Below are positions 17,229-26,013 of a stretch of 64,000 bases of DNA, in pieces. The stretch's first letter is position 1, and each line of letters begins with the position of its first letter. Position numbers and translations under genes: made by a program. The stretch spans positions 124,001 to 188,000 of the forward strand of contig CAVTPD010000001.1 of assembly GCA_963736575.1 (NCBI GenBank). Reading direction: 5' to 3'. Below the pieces are notes generated by a model. That model was not told the origin of the DNA. It ran no database searches and saw only the letters and a program-made list of their open reading frames with translations. Source of the DNA: CAVTPD01 sp963736575 (GTDB lineage: Bacteria > Bacteroidota > Bacteroidia > Cytophagales > JAAEPT01).

Positions 17229-17495
17229 ATGGCACAAAAAGAATTCACGATCCTGAACAAGCTGGGCATTCACGCTCGCCCGGCAGCGCAATTCGTCAAG
17301 ATGGCGAACCGTTTCAAATCCGACATCATGGTCGAGAAGGATGGCGAGGAAGTGGATGGGAAAAGCATTATGGGTCTCATGATGCTCGCCGCAGGCCACG
17401 GATCGGTCATCGGGGTGAGCGCGGAAGGCGAGGACGAGGATGCGGCTCTCGATGCCATCGGAGATCTCATCGCGCGGAAGTTCGAGGAGGACTGA
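17229..17495 (+). CDS. ptsH: HPr phosphocarrier protein
   Basis: An 88-residue HPr. The active-site histidine is in KLGIHARPAAQFVK (about residue 16) and the regulatory serine in DGKSIMGLMMLAA (about residue 46), so both EI-dependent and HPr-kinase-type phosphorylation are possible. In Verrucomicrobiota HPr is often used for regulation without a full sugar PTS. It lies 85 bases after menD and 19 bases before leuB, probably in one transcript with leuB. No enzyme I or EII gene is in view. Confidence 0.95.
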   Translation: MAQKEFTILNKLGIHARPAAQFVKMANRFKSDIMVEKDGEEVDGKSIMGLMMLAAGHGSVIGVSAEGEDEDAALDAIGDLIARKFEED

Positions 17496-17513
17496 TTTTT
17501 CCGAAAAGATTTT

Positions 17514-18608
17514 ATGTCTAAGATTACGATTCTATCCGGCGACGGCATTGGTCCCGAGGTGATGGTTCAGGCACTCCGTGTGCTGGATGCGGTTCAGGAA
17601 AAATTTGATTTCAGCGTTGAGCGATCCGAGCACCTTGTCGGTGGCGCGGCAATCGACGATACCGGTCACCCGCTTCCTGCGGAAACTTTAGCGGCAAGTG
17701 CCGAAGCGGATGCGATACTGTTCGGCTCCGTAGGTGGCCCGAAATGGGAAAGCCTGCCGCCAGAGATCCAGCCGGAGCGCGGCGCGTTGCTTCCCTTGCG
17801 GAAGCACTTCGGCCTTTTTGCAAATCTGCGCCCTGGCGTCTGCCTTCCTGCCCTTACCGACGCATCACCTGTGAAACAGGAGCTCATCAAGGATGGATTC
17901 GATGTTCTTTGCGTTCGCGAGCTCACGGGAGGCGTCTATTTCGGCGCCCCGAAAGGCCGTCACGAAGAGGATGGCGAGCCGGTCGCGCTCGATACGATGA
18001 TTTACAAGAAAAGCGAGATCGTCCGCATAGCGCGCATCGCTTTCACCGCCGCCATGGGCAGGAAGAAACAACTTCTCTCCGTGGACAAGGCCAACGTTCT
18101 CGCATCCTCCGTCCTGTGGCGGGAGACCGTGATCGAGATTTCAAAAGAATTTCCAGAGGTGAAACTCGAGCACATGTATGTCGATAACGCCGCCATGCAG
18201 CTCATCCGCCGCCCCGGCTCGTTTGACGTCCTCGTTACCGAAAACCTTTTCGGTGACATACTCTCCGATGAGATGGCAATGATTTCCGGCTCCCTTGGGA
18301 TGTTGCCATCGGCTTCTCTCGGGCAACAAAAGGACGACGGACTTTATTTTGGCCTTTACGAACCATCGGGCGGGTCCGCTCCGGACATCGCCGGACAAGG
18401 TATCGCAAATCCCATTGCCCAAGTTCTCTCCCTAGCCATGCTTCTGCGTTTCTCTCTGGGCATGATAGAGGCCGCCGATGCCATCGAGGCCGCTGTCGCG
18501 AAGACGATCGCCGATGGCTTCCGCACCGGTGACATCGCCACCGGGAAAGACGGGGAGAAAAAAGTAGGCACCGCCGCAATGGGCGATGCGATCATCGAGA
18601 GGCTGTGA
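17514..18608 (+). CDS. leuB: 3-isopropylmalate dehydrogenase
   Basis: A 364-residue NAD-dependent decarboxylating dehydrogenase of leucine synthesis. Family marks: ILSGDGIGPEVM at the N-terminus, LLPLRKHFGLFANLRP, the substrate-binding VRELTGGVYFG with the LeuB-specific Arg/Leu pattern, the catalytic Lys and Tyr regions (DKANVL), YVDNAAMQLIRRP, and the NAD site PSGGSAPDIAGQGIANP. Length and start are standard. It overlaps the following efflux gene by 4 bases (GTGA). Confidence 0.97.
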   Translation: MSKITILSGDGIGPEVMVQALRVLDAVQEKFDFSVERSEHLVGGAAIDDTGHPLPAETLAASAEADAILFGSVGGPKWESLPPEIQPERGALLPLRKHFGLFANLRPGVCLPALTDASPVKQELIKDGFDVLCVRELTGGVYFGAPKGRHEEDGEPVALDTMIYKKSEIVRIARIAFTAAMGRKKQLLSVDKANVLASSVLWRETVIEISKEFPEVKLEHMYVDNAAMQLIRRPGSFDVLVTENLFGDILSDEMAMISGSLGMLPSASLGQQKDDGLYFGLYEPSGGSAPDIAGQGIANPIAQVLSLAMLLRFSLGMIEAADAIEAAVAKTIADGFRTGDIATGKDGEKKVGTAAMGDAIIERL

Positions 18609-19984
18609 AAGCAGGTGCCTCCATCGCCACCGGGTGGATGTTGCTCGCATTGGTTGGTTGTTCCTTCCCATCGCCCACAGATGATTTGTCCATCCGCACC
18701 CCGGGCACCTGGGTCGCGGCATCCACGGGCACAGAGAAAAGGATTTCGACAGGCTGGCTTGACGAGTTCAGTGACCGGGGATTGAAGCGTAGCGTGAGTG
18801 ACGCGCTAGCGCACAACCGTTCCTTGAAAGCTGCGTCGGCCCGCCTTCGTGAGGCGGAGGAAACCACAATCATCACCCGTGCGAACCAGCGCCCCAGTTT
18901 CGGGCTTGGAGTTCGCGGAAATGTTTCCGACGGCTCATCTTTCGAACGCACCCAGGGCTACGGCCTTAATCTCGCCGCCTCATGGGAACCGGATCTTTGG
19001 GGTCGCCTCCGCGATCTCACCCGGGCCGCCGAAGCGGATGAGCGCGCGGCCATAGAGGATTTCCGTGGCGCGCGCCTCTCTCTGGCAGCGAACGCCGCGA
19101 AGGCCTACACAAACCTTGTCTCATCTGAACAGGAAGTGGATCTCGCGAAATTCACTCTCGAGTCCTTTCAAAAAAACCTCCGTATCATCGAGCGGAATTA
19201 CAAAGCCACCGGCGAGGGTGCGCTCGATATACAGTTTGCCAGAACCAACGTATCCTCAGCGCAGCGCGCGCTCGAGGCACGGTCTTTGGACCGGGAAAAC
19301 GCCGCGCGCACGCTCGAGGTTTTGCAAGGGCGTTACCCCGGCGGTCAATCCCGTGCCGCCAGCGATCTGCCCGGTTTGCCGGGATCCATCCCCGCAGGAA
19401 TTCCCGCCGGTCTTATCGAGCGCCGCCCGGACCTCGCCGCCGCCCGCGCCCGCCTTTTCGCCTCCGCGAACCGCGCGGATGCCGCCCGGAAAAACCTTCT
19501 TCCCACTTTTTCACTCACAGGTAGCAGTGGAAATACCGGTGCCCGTTTTGGAGATCTCCTCCGCACAGATTTTCTCCTGACCACCATCGCCGGAAACTTA
19601 AACCAGTTCCTCTACGACGGCGGCGCCCGCGAAGCACGCGCTCGCGGGTCACTCGCAACCAACGACCGTCTTGTCAACGAGTACGCGCAGCTCGCACTCG
19701 ATGCTTTTCGCGAAGTTGAAGCAACCCTTGCCGCAGATCGCTCACTTGCTACCCAGGAAAAATTCCTCCGTAGTGAGGTGGGGCAGGCGACGCTTGCCGA
19801 GAAGCAGGCCGAGCGCGACTACGCGGAAGGCATCAATCCGAACATACTTTCGGTCCTCGAAGCTCAGCGTCGCGCCAACAACGCACGAGCTGCGATCATT
19901 CGATTGAAAAACCAGCGACTCCAGAACCGCTTCGATCTTCACCTGGCATTGGGCGGCGATTTCCGGACTGAGGCGAGAAAATAG
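18605..19984 (+). CDS. outer-membrane efflux lipoprotein (NodT/TolC family)
   Basis: A 459-residue outer-membrane factor. It starts with GTG at 18605, overlapping leuB. The signal WMLLALVGCSFPSP has a lipobox with Cys20, so the mature protein is lipidated. Two OEP repeats follow: NRSLKAASARLREAEE with ANQRPSFGLGVRGN, then ERRPDLAAARARLFASANR with ARKNLLPTFSLTG, a typical NodT arrangement. It would form the TolC-like channel of a tripartite pump, but no membrane-fusion or RND gene is adjacent, so its partner lies elsewhere. Confidence 0.9.
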   Translation: MKAGASIATGWMLLALVGCSFPSPTDDLSIRTPGTWVAASTGTEKRISTGWLDEFSDRGLKRSVSDALAHNRSLKAASARLREAEETTIITRANQRPSFGLGVRGNVSDGSSFERTQGYGLNLAASWEPDLWGRLRDLTRAAEADERAAIEDFRGARLSLAANAAKAYTNLVSSEQEVDLAKFTLESFQKNLRIIERNYKATGEGALDIQFARTNVSSAQRALEARSLDRENAARTLEVLQGRYPGGQSRAASDLPGLPGSIPAGIPAGLIERRPDLAAARARLFASANRADAARKNLLPTFSLTGSSGNTGARFGDLLRTDFLLTTIAGNLNQFLYDGGAREARARGSLATNDRLVNEYAQLALDAFREVEATLAADRSLATQEKFLRSEVGQATLAEKQAERDYAEGINPNILSVLEAQRRANNARAAIIRLKNQRLQNRFDLHLALGGDFRTEARK

Positions 19985-20006
19985 ATTCAGGCCATCGCGA
20001 TTGATC

Positions 20007-21677
20007 TCATCCCTCGTTAGTCCCCTTCGGACTCCTCGGCCAATTGATCGTCGTCTCATCGTTCTCGGTTTTTTTCTTTCGCCATGACTGCGCGAGGTCG
20101 GGACGCTGTTGGGAAAAAACTTTGAAGACGTGGTCGGCGAAACCGGATCCGGCCTCGGAGTAGAGGTTGAAAGCGGTGTCGAGTCCGACGTCTCGGAGTT
20201 GCTTGACCTCATCGTCAAACTTTCCGGTCGCCGTAACAACACCTTCAAAATCGTGTCGTTTCAGAGTCTTCGCTGCCTGGATGTTTGCCGTGTGCTTGGG
20301 CATGGCAAGGACGACGAGGTCGATATTATCGCGAACTTTTACCCGTTCCCAGAAATCTGAATCGGTGGCGTCCGCGAGCATGACATTGCGGTCCGCGAGA
20401 CGATGGATCTCCACTGCTGCAGGATCTCGGTCGAAGCCGATGACCTGACCAGGGAAACGTTCGCCAAGCCGCTTGTAGGCGGAAAGACCCACGCGACCCA
20501 TGCCGAATATGGCGATACGCTCGCCACTTGTGCGGATCGGCAAGTCGTCAGGATGGCGACCCTTGGTCTCGAAGCGTTTCAAGAAATCACTGATCGGATC
20601 GTAGAGCTCCTCCGCACGACGGCTTAGCGGGGAGATGATGAAGATGCTCAGTGAGAGTGCGGCAGCCATGGTCACGAGCCATTCGGCACCAAGCCATCCT
20701 TTGGCCACACCCAGCGCCATGACGATCAGGCCGAATTCGCTGTAGGTTGAGAGAGTGAGCCCGGCCATCCAGGAGGTGCGGGCGCGGAGGCGAAAACGCG
20801 TTAGGATACCAAAGAACGCGAGGCTCTTCAGCGGCAGAAGGGCAATGAGGAAAAGGGCCCAAAGCACGCCCTTCATCGTGAGGGAACCCTCCAGGCCGAC
20901 TTGGAGAAAAAATCCGACCAAGAGCAGATCGGTGATTCCTGCGAGGGATCTTCCAAGCTCCTTGGCCTTCGGGTGGGAGCCGGCCAAAACTCCTACGAAA
21001 AGGGCACCCAGGTCGGCCTTTAGTCCGACGAGATCAAAGCCTTTCGCTCCAAGTACGAGCGCCAGGAACAATCCGCAGAGAGTGACCATTTCCCCGTGTC
21101 CTGAGCGCCCGATGAGCGCTCCGAGCCATTTTCTCCCAAAGAGCAAAGCAGCGAGCAACGCAAGAGCCCAGATGGACGGGGTTTTTCCCGTGGAGAGGGT
21201 GAGGAAAACAACGGCAAGGATATCCTGCATGACAAGAATGCCGATCGCAACACGCCCGTGCATCGCGCCCATGTCGCCGCTTTCACCGAGGCTTTTTACT
21301 GCGAACACCGTAATTGAAAAGCTCAGTGCGAAGGCAATCAGAAGAGCGGTTTGCCAAGGAAATCCCATCGTTTGAGAAACCACCGATCCCACGCCTAAAA
21401 GTGCGAGGGTGAACGTCGCAACGACGAGAAGCGTGTGCAGGCTGGTCCCCGCCCAGATCTCGGGCCGTGCGAGGGTCTTGACTCGGAGCTTCACGCCAAT
21501 GCTGAATAGCATCAGAGTCACACCGAGATCCGCGATTCCCTGCAGGGTCTCGCCGCCCCTTTGGCCGAATGCCTGGAGCACGAAGCCGGAAACCAGAAAG
21601 CCCACAAGTGGCGGCAGCCGGAACTGTTGGGCAATCAGCCCAAAGAAGAAAGCGACTGCGATAAGAAGGGCGTCCAT
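20007..21677 (-). CDS. CPA2-family monovalent cation:proton antiporter (KefB-like) with TrkA-N domain
   Basis: A 556-residue protein: about 12-13 hydrophobic helices over residues 1-370 (MDALLIAVAFFFGLIAQQFRLPPLVGFLVSGF...), including the CPA2 motif LKADLGALFVGVLAG, followed by a cytoplasmic Rossmann domain (ERIAIFGMGRVGLSAYKRL, with GFDRD closing strand 2) that binds NAD(H) or nucleotides and gates transport. KefB/KefC/YbaL-type proteins exchange K+ or Na+ for H+. The C-terminal tail is polar. It is convergent with the efflux gene. Confidence 0.9.
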   Translation of the reverse strand: MDALLIAVAFFFGLIAQQFRLPPLVGFLVSGFVLQAFGQRGGETLQGIADLGVTLMLFSIGVKLRVKTLARPEIWAGTSLHTLLVVATFTLALLGVGSVVSQTMGFPWQTALLIAFALSFSITVFAVKSLGESGDMGAMHGRVAIGILVMQDILAVVFLTLSTGKTPSIWALALLAALLFGRKWLGALIGRSGHGEMVTLCGLFLALVLGAKGFDLVGLKADLGALFVGVLAGSHPKAKELGRSLAGITDLLLVGFFLQVGLEGSLTMKGVLWALFLIALLPLKSLAFFGILTRFRLRARTSWMAGLTLSTYSEFGLIVMALGVAKGWLGAEWLVTMAAALSLSIFIISPLSRRAEELYDPISDFLKRFETKGRHPDDLPIRTSGERIAIFGMGRVGLSAYKRLGERFPGQVIGFDRDPAAVEIHRLADRNVMLADATDSDFWERVKVRDNIDLVVLAMPKHTANIQAAKTLKRHDFEGVVTATGKFDDEVKQLRDVGLDTAFNLYSEAGSGFADHVFKVFSQQRPDLAQSWRKKKTENDETTINWPRSPKGTNEG

Positions 21678-21774
21678 TGTCTACAGTCAAAGCTTTCCGC
21701 GTGCCTTTTCGCGAGTGGCGTATCGATCAAGCAGGATATTCAGCCGGTGCGGAAACATCCGGAATAGAGTGGGG

Positions 21775-22236
21775 TCACCGTTTCACCTCCCAGCGAAGCA
21801 GTCGCCCCCATTGATTCCACTCGGTGGTGACGATGTTGCCGCTCTTGTCGAAGGTGACGCCGTGGGGTGAGGTAGTCATGCCTTTCTTCCAATCGGAAGG
21901 CGGAACTTTTTTTGTATTGGTTTGGGAAGGGTCCTCGTTGGCGCCGAGCCTGGTTACAAGTTTGCCGTCTTTATCGAGTATGCTGACTCCGCCTGCGAGT
22001 TGGGCGACGGCTACCTGGTCCCCATGAAAATCGACGGTGCAAATCTGAATGCAGTGGCGTTTTCCTCCCACGACGGAGACATAGATCAGTCCTTCCGAAT
22101 CAACGTCGATTTCGCCGTGGGATTCCCCGATGGTTTCCTGTCCCTCAGGAAGGGACGGCCATGCCCCGATGAAATCGTAGTCGTGGGCTGTAGCGACAGT
22201 GATCAGGGCTGCGAGCGCAAAACATGGTATTCTCAT
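21775..22236 (-). CDS. secreted NHL/six-bladed beta-propeller protein, internally shortened
   Basis: From ATG 22236 the protein is 153 residues with a signal peptide (MRIPCFALAALITVATA, cleaved before HDYDF). The N-terminal part (WPSLPEGQETIGESHGEIDVDSEG) and the C-terminal part (HGDQVAVAQLAGGVSILDKDGKLVTRLG, then SPHGVTFDKSGNIVTTEWNQWGRLLRW) match the two ends of a longer propeller family of roughly 300 residues known in Verrucomicrobiota and Planctomycetes. The middle blades are absent and replaced by RHCIQICTVDF. This looks like an internal deletion, so function is doubtful. Confidence 0.6.
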   Translation of the reverse strand: MRIPCFALAALITVATAHDYDFIGAWPSLPEGQETIGESHGEIDVDSEGLIYVSVVGGKRHCIQICTVDFHGDQVAVAQLAGGVSILDKDGKLVTRLGANEDPSQTNTKKVPPSDWKKGMTTSPHGVTFDKSGNIVTTEWNQWGRLLRWEVKR

Positions 22237-22279
22237 ATGGCTGCAGAAGCCTAGTTTCAAATTAGCACCGACTGCCAAC

Positions 22280-22708
22280 CTAAACGCATGCGGGGCACGT
22301 TCCGAAAAACTCCAGCTCGTGATATAGACCTTGGTAGCCTGTTTTTTCACGGATCTCATCCTCAAGTTCATGCACGGGGCACGGGGCTTTGACGGATTCG
22401 ATTTTCCCACAGCCGGTGCAGATAAGATAGTCACTATGCTTGCCCGGCTGAAGGAGGGTGAAATATGCGGCGCGCTCGTGGAGGCCTAGCCGACGGAGGA
22501 TGCCGTGGTCAGTGAGCCGCTGAAGGAGGCGGTAGACCGTCGCCTTGTCGCATTGGTCTGCGAGGCGATCCGATGCAGCCAGTTCGGAAATCGTCATCGG
22601 CCGGTCGGCCTCGACGAGAGTGGCGAGGAGTTCTTCGAGAGCCTTGGTGCGACGTAGCCCGAGGACCTTGCAACGTTCAACAGCTAGTTTGACTGGGTTG
22701 GCAGGCAT
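22280..22708 (-). CDS. fur: Fur-family metal-dependent transcriptional regulator
   Basis: A 142-residue winged-helix regulator. LRRTKALEELLATLVEADRPMTISELA and DQCDKATVYRLLQRLTDHGILRRLG form the DNA-binding domain; the dimerisation domain has YLICTGCGKIESV and the C-terminal CPACV, giving two CxxC pairs for structural zinc. Length fits Fur/Zur/PerR; which metal it senses cannot be told from sequence. It starts 3 bases after the ruvB stop, as the last gene of a prfA-ruvB-fur run. Confidence 0.88.
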   Translation of the reverse strand: MPANPVKLAVERCKVLGLRRTKALEELLATLVEADRPMTISELAASDRLADQCDKATVYRLLQRLTDHGILRRLGLHERAAYFTLLQPGKHSDYLICTGCGKIESVKAPCPVHELEDEIREKTGYQGLYHELEFFGTCPACV

Positions 22709-22711
22709 TTG

Positions 22712-23743
22712 CTAAAGGAGTCTCGGCTGGGTATCCTCGGCTTTCAAGGGCGGAGGAGTCGCACCGATTTTTTCATAGGCGGCAGGCATGGCGGCGCGAC
22801 CGCGCGGAGTGCGTTGGATGAACCCCTGCATGATCAGAAAAGGCTCGTGGACTTCTTCCAAAGTCGCCGCGTCCTCCCCGCAAGCTACCGCAAGTGAGTT
22901 GAGGCCGACAGGGCCCCCTCCGAATTTGTAAATCATTGCCTCAAGCAAACGCTTGTCCATTTCATCCAATCCGTCGGAATCGATCTCGATCATGGCGAGA
23001 GCGGAGGCGGCGTTTTGCTGATCAATGATTCCCTTTCCACGGACTTGTGCGAAGTCGCGGACCCACCTGAGTAGGGCGTTTGCGACGCGGGGGGTGCCTC
23101 GGGACCGGGCGGCGACCTCCAGAGCGCCTTCGCGATGGATTTCCACTTCGAGCAGACCGGCAGAGCGCTCGATGATATCCGCTAGCTCCTCCCGGTTGTA
23201 ATAATCGAGCCGGTTGATGAGGCCAAAGCGTGATCGGAGCGGGGCGGTCAGCATTCCGGATCGGGTGGTGGCACCGACAAGGGTAAAGCGAGGCAGATTG
23301 ATCTGGATGGAGCGGGCCGAAGGACCTGAATCGATGATGATATCAAGCCGGTAGTCCTCCATCGCCGGGTAAAGATATTCCTCAATGGCGGGATGGAGGC
23401 GGTGAATCTCGTCGATGAACAGGATGTCGCCCTTCTGGATGTTGGTCAGGATGCCGGCGAGGTCTCCGGCTTTCTCGATTTGCGGACCCGATGTGGTGTG
23501 CATTTGGGTCCCGGCGGCGCTGGCGATAAGGTTCGCCAGCGTGGTTTTCCCGAGACCGGGCGGGCCGGATAGGAGAACGTGGTCAAGGACGTCACCGCGC
23601 CGCTTTGCCGCCTCCAACATAAGTAGGATTCGCTCTTTGACCTTTTCCTGCCCGATAAATTCGGAGAAAGCGGGCGGGCGTAGTGAAACGTCGAAGGGCG
23701 TTGGAGGTGCTTCGGTCGTTTGTTGGTAGAAGTTTTCAGGCAT
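22712..23743 (-). CDS. ruvB: Holliday junction branch migration helicase RuvB
   Basis: From the internal ATG at 23743 (MPENFYQQTTEAPPTPFDVS) the protein is 343 residues, the normal RuvB size. It has the complete AAA+ machinery: LRPPAFSEFIGQEKVKERI, Walker A GPPGLGKTTLA, Walker B ILFIDEIHRL, sensor 1 LVGATTRSG, arginine finger PLRSRFGL, and the RuvB winged-helix end GFIQRTPRGR. It drives branch migration with RuvA. The frame is continuous with the NlpC/P60 gene upstream; I treat ruvB as a separate start because the N-terminus at 23743 is canonical, though no strong ribosome-binding site precedes it. Confidence 0.93.
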   Translation of the reverse strand: MPENFYQQTTEAPPTPFDVSLRPPAFSEFIGQEKVKERILLMLEAAKRRGDVLDHVLLSGPPGLGKTTLANLIASAAGTQMHTTSGPQIEKAGDLAGILTNIQKGDILFIDEIHRLHPAIEEYLYPAMEDYRLDIIIDSGPSARSIQINLPRFTLVGATTRSGMLTAPLRSRFGLINRLDYYNREELADIIERSAGLLEVEIHREGALEVAARSRGTPRVANALLRWVRDFAQVRGKGIIDQQNAASALAMIEIDSDGLDEMDKRLLEAMIYKFGGGPVGLNSLAVACGEDAATLEEVHEPFLIMQGFIQRTPRGRAAMPAAYEKIGATPPPLKAEDTQPRLL

Positions 23744-24535
23744 CCGGACTTGGGAAGTTTCGCCAAATGTATGGTGGAGGGAAAGGCTGGAATGCGCGTT
23801 GTCTAGCTGCCTGACAAGACCGCTCCAGCGGTGTGAGGTCACCGGGATGGCAAACCATCCGTTCTGGGATGTGCGACCGTTTTCAATGGTGACTTTTCCG
23901 GCTCCGGGGTCCGCTTGGATCCATCTTTCATCACCAAGGTACGCTAGTATGTGCCTGCGGTCTTCTGTAACGACGAGGTCTCCAAGACTAAGATCGGAAT
24001 AATCCATGGTGGCGATCGTTCCGCTTTTGCCGGTGGGAACCGTGAAATTAAGATGGCCCTCGGCGAGTGCTTTGGCAGAGGCGTCATTCCACCAGTGCTT
24101 CAGAAAAAGGCGTGTGGAACTTCCGTTCAGATTGCGGATTCCGTCTGAAAGAAGTGCATCTCGGAGAGCCTTGCGCGGTAAACCCGAACAATCGATTCCT
24201 CGTCCGTTCTCCCCGCCCCAATGATACGGAGTTCCGGCGTAGGAGATCATTCTCTCAAGATAATCCTCACGGAGGCTTTTGGGATCGATTTCTCGTGGGG
24301 GTAGTAGGAACGGAATGATCAGAAGTAGTGAAGAGGCTATTAGGGCGAAACGGATTGGCTTCTTTTTCCAACATAGGACCAAAGGTCCCAGCCAGATGCC
24401 GACCAACGCACAGAGAATGATCAGCCGGTGAAGTTTGGTCGTCACCGGGTCGAGATTTAGCATAATCAATGCAGCTAGCGACCCAATCATGACGATTGGA
24501 AGAAGGCGTCGGGTGATTAAGAATAGCTGCGCCAT
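23744..24535 (-). CDS. membrane-anchored NlpC/P60-like hydrolase, in frame with ruvB
   Basis: About 264 residues precede ruvB in the same open frame. Three hydrophobic segments (about 8-26, 38-58, 62-80) anchor the protein; the outer part has GTPYHWGGENGRGIDCSGL (catalytic Cys in DCSG) and RRHILAYLGDERWIQADPG (catalytic His and a polar partner), the NlpC/P60 peptidoglycan hydrolase pattern. No stop separates it from ruvB, which would put a helicase behind a periplasmic enzyme. A TAG at 23803-23805 in the +1 frame would end it as a normal stand-alone protein, so a single-base deletion is suspected. Confidence 0.65.
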
Positions 24536-24828
24536 CAGTCGATCAAAGATGGGTCGGAAAATTTTCGATGTCGTATGATCGCGATAATGAAAAGGGCTAG
24601 GGATACAACAGCGAAAGGAACGGCCACCAAACTTCCGATCAGGGCGAGGGAAATATCTCCGGCTAGTGCCTGCGGATCCGCAGCACCTGCAACCTCAAGG
24701 GTCATAAAGGCTCTGAGCATCCCGATCAACGGCACTGCGACTACGGCGCATAAGCAGAGTCCGAGGCAAATGGCTGAAATCCAAATCATGTTTCCCCAGA
24801 ATTTGCGTTTTTCTTCGAAGGTTTTCAT
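24535..24828 (-). CDS. small MotA/TolQ/ExbB-like membrane protein
   Basis: A 97-residue protein with two hydrophobic helices (WISAICLGLCLCAVVAVPLIGM and SLALIGSLVAVPFAVVSLALFIIA). The stretch GMLRAFMTLEVAGAADPQALAGDISLAL matches the pore-domain pattern of ExbB/TolQ proteins, G-M-x-x-A-F followed by D-P-x-x-L-A-x-x-I-S-x-A-L. It is far shorter than true ExbB, so it may be a stand-alone relative without a motor role. Its stop overlaps the next start (TGATG), showing coupling. Confidence 0.6.
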   Translation of the reverse strand: MKTFEEKRKFWGNMIWISAICLGLCLCAVVAVPLIGMLRAFMTLEVAGAADPQALAGDISLALIGSLVAVPFAVVSLALFIIAIIRHRKFSDPSLID

Positions 24829-24852
24829 ATGGGGATTATCGCGATTTCGGTA

Positions 24853-25926
24853 TCACATACCCGCTTCTGCGAGGCGTTCGGCCATTTCGTGTTTCATGAG
24901 CTCATCGGTGACTTCACCGAGCTCGCCGCCCATGATCGCATCGAGGTTGTGGGAGGTGAAGCCAATGCGGTGATCGGTGCAGCGGCTTTGCGGGAAATTG
25001 TAAGTGCGGATTTTCTCGGAGCGGTCACCCGAGCCGATGAGTGAGCGTCGGTTTTCCGAATACTCCGACATCTGCTCCTGCAGTTTCTTCTCGTAGAGGC
25101 GGCTGCGCATGATCTGGAGGGCCATCTCCTTGTTCTTCGTCTGAGAGCGTCCGTGTTCGCAGCGGACATACAGGCCGGTGGGAAGGTGGAAAATCTGGAC
25201 TGCGGAGTCGGTGGTATTGACGTGCTGACCTCCAGCACCGCCGGACCGGCAAACTTCGATCCGCAGATCATTTGGATTCATATCCACGTCGATTTCCTCG
25301 GCCTCCGGCATGACCGCGACGGTGATGGTGGAAGTGTGGATTCGGCCTTGTGTCTCCGTCGCCGGGACGCGTTGGACACGGTGAACGCCGGACTCGTATT
25401 TCATATGGCGGAAAACCTCGTCTCCGGTGACTTTCAGGATCACTTCTTTGAAACCCCCAACCTCGGAAGGAGAGCTTTCAAGGTGCTCGGTTTTCCATCC
25501 ACGGACCGTGGCGTAGCGCTCATACAGGCGCATGACTTCACCTGCGAAGAGCGAGGCCTCGTCACCACCCGCCCCTGCACGAATCTCAACCAGGGCGTCG
25601 CGGTCCTCGTTCGGATCAGCCGGAAGGAGAGCGTATTGCATATCCTCACGAAGTTTCTCCAAAACTTTTTCAAGCTCGGGAATCTCTTCAGCCGCCATCT
25701 CGGCGAGGTCTTTGTCATCCGATCTGGCAAGTTCCTGATTCTCCTCAAGTTGGGTTTCGGTAGTCTGAAGGTTTTCCCAGAGCTCCAGGGTTTGCTGGAG
25801 GTTGCGATGCTCGCGAAGGATCTCCCGCGCGCGTTTCTGATCATCGAAAAGGTTCGGGTTGCCGACGGCCTCCTCCAGTTCACGGAAGCGGTCTTTGCGT
25901 TTGGAAATTAGCTGGGTGTAATCCAC
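24853..25926 (-). CDS. prfA: peptide chain release factor 1
   Basis: A 357-residue RF1. The GGQ loop that enters the peptidyl-transferase centre reads CRSGGAGGQHVNTTDSAVQ and the stop-codon recognition region lies in RVPATETQGRIHTS (P-x-T motif variant PAT, RF1 type). Length and start (MDYTQLISKRKDRFRELEE) fit. RF1 terminates at UAA and UAG. It is first in a leftward run with the ExbB-like, NlpC/P60, ruvB and fur genes. Confidence 0.96.
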   Translation of the reverse strand: MDYTQLISKRKDRFRELEEAVGNPNLFDDQKRAREILREHRNLQQTLELWENLQTTETQLEENQELARSDDKDLAEMAAEEIPELEKVLEKLREDMQYALLPADPNEDRDALVEIRAGAGGDEASLFAGEVMRLYERYATVRGWKTEHLESSPSEVGGFKEVILKVTGDEVFRHMKYESGVHRVQRVPATETQGRIHTSTITVAVMPEAEEIDVDMNPNDLRIEVCRSGGAGGQHVNTTDSAVQIFHLPTGLYVRCEHGRSQTKNKEMALQIMRSRLYEKKLQEQMSEYSENRRSLIGSGDRSEKIRTYNFPQSRCTDHRIGFTSHNLDAIMGGELGEVTDELMKHEMAERLAEAGM

Positions 25927-26013
25927 GGGAAAATTTTATCTAGGCCTTACAAGTTTGGGCGGGGCGAAGATTTAGACTGATTCCGGCCTTATGTCCAATA
26001 TGGAGAAAGAGAT

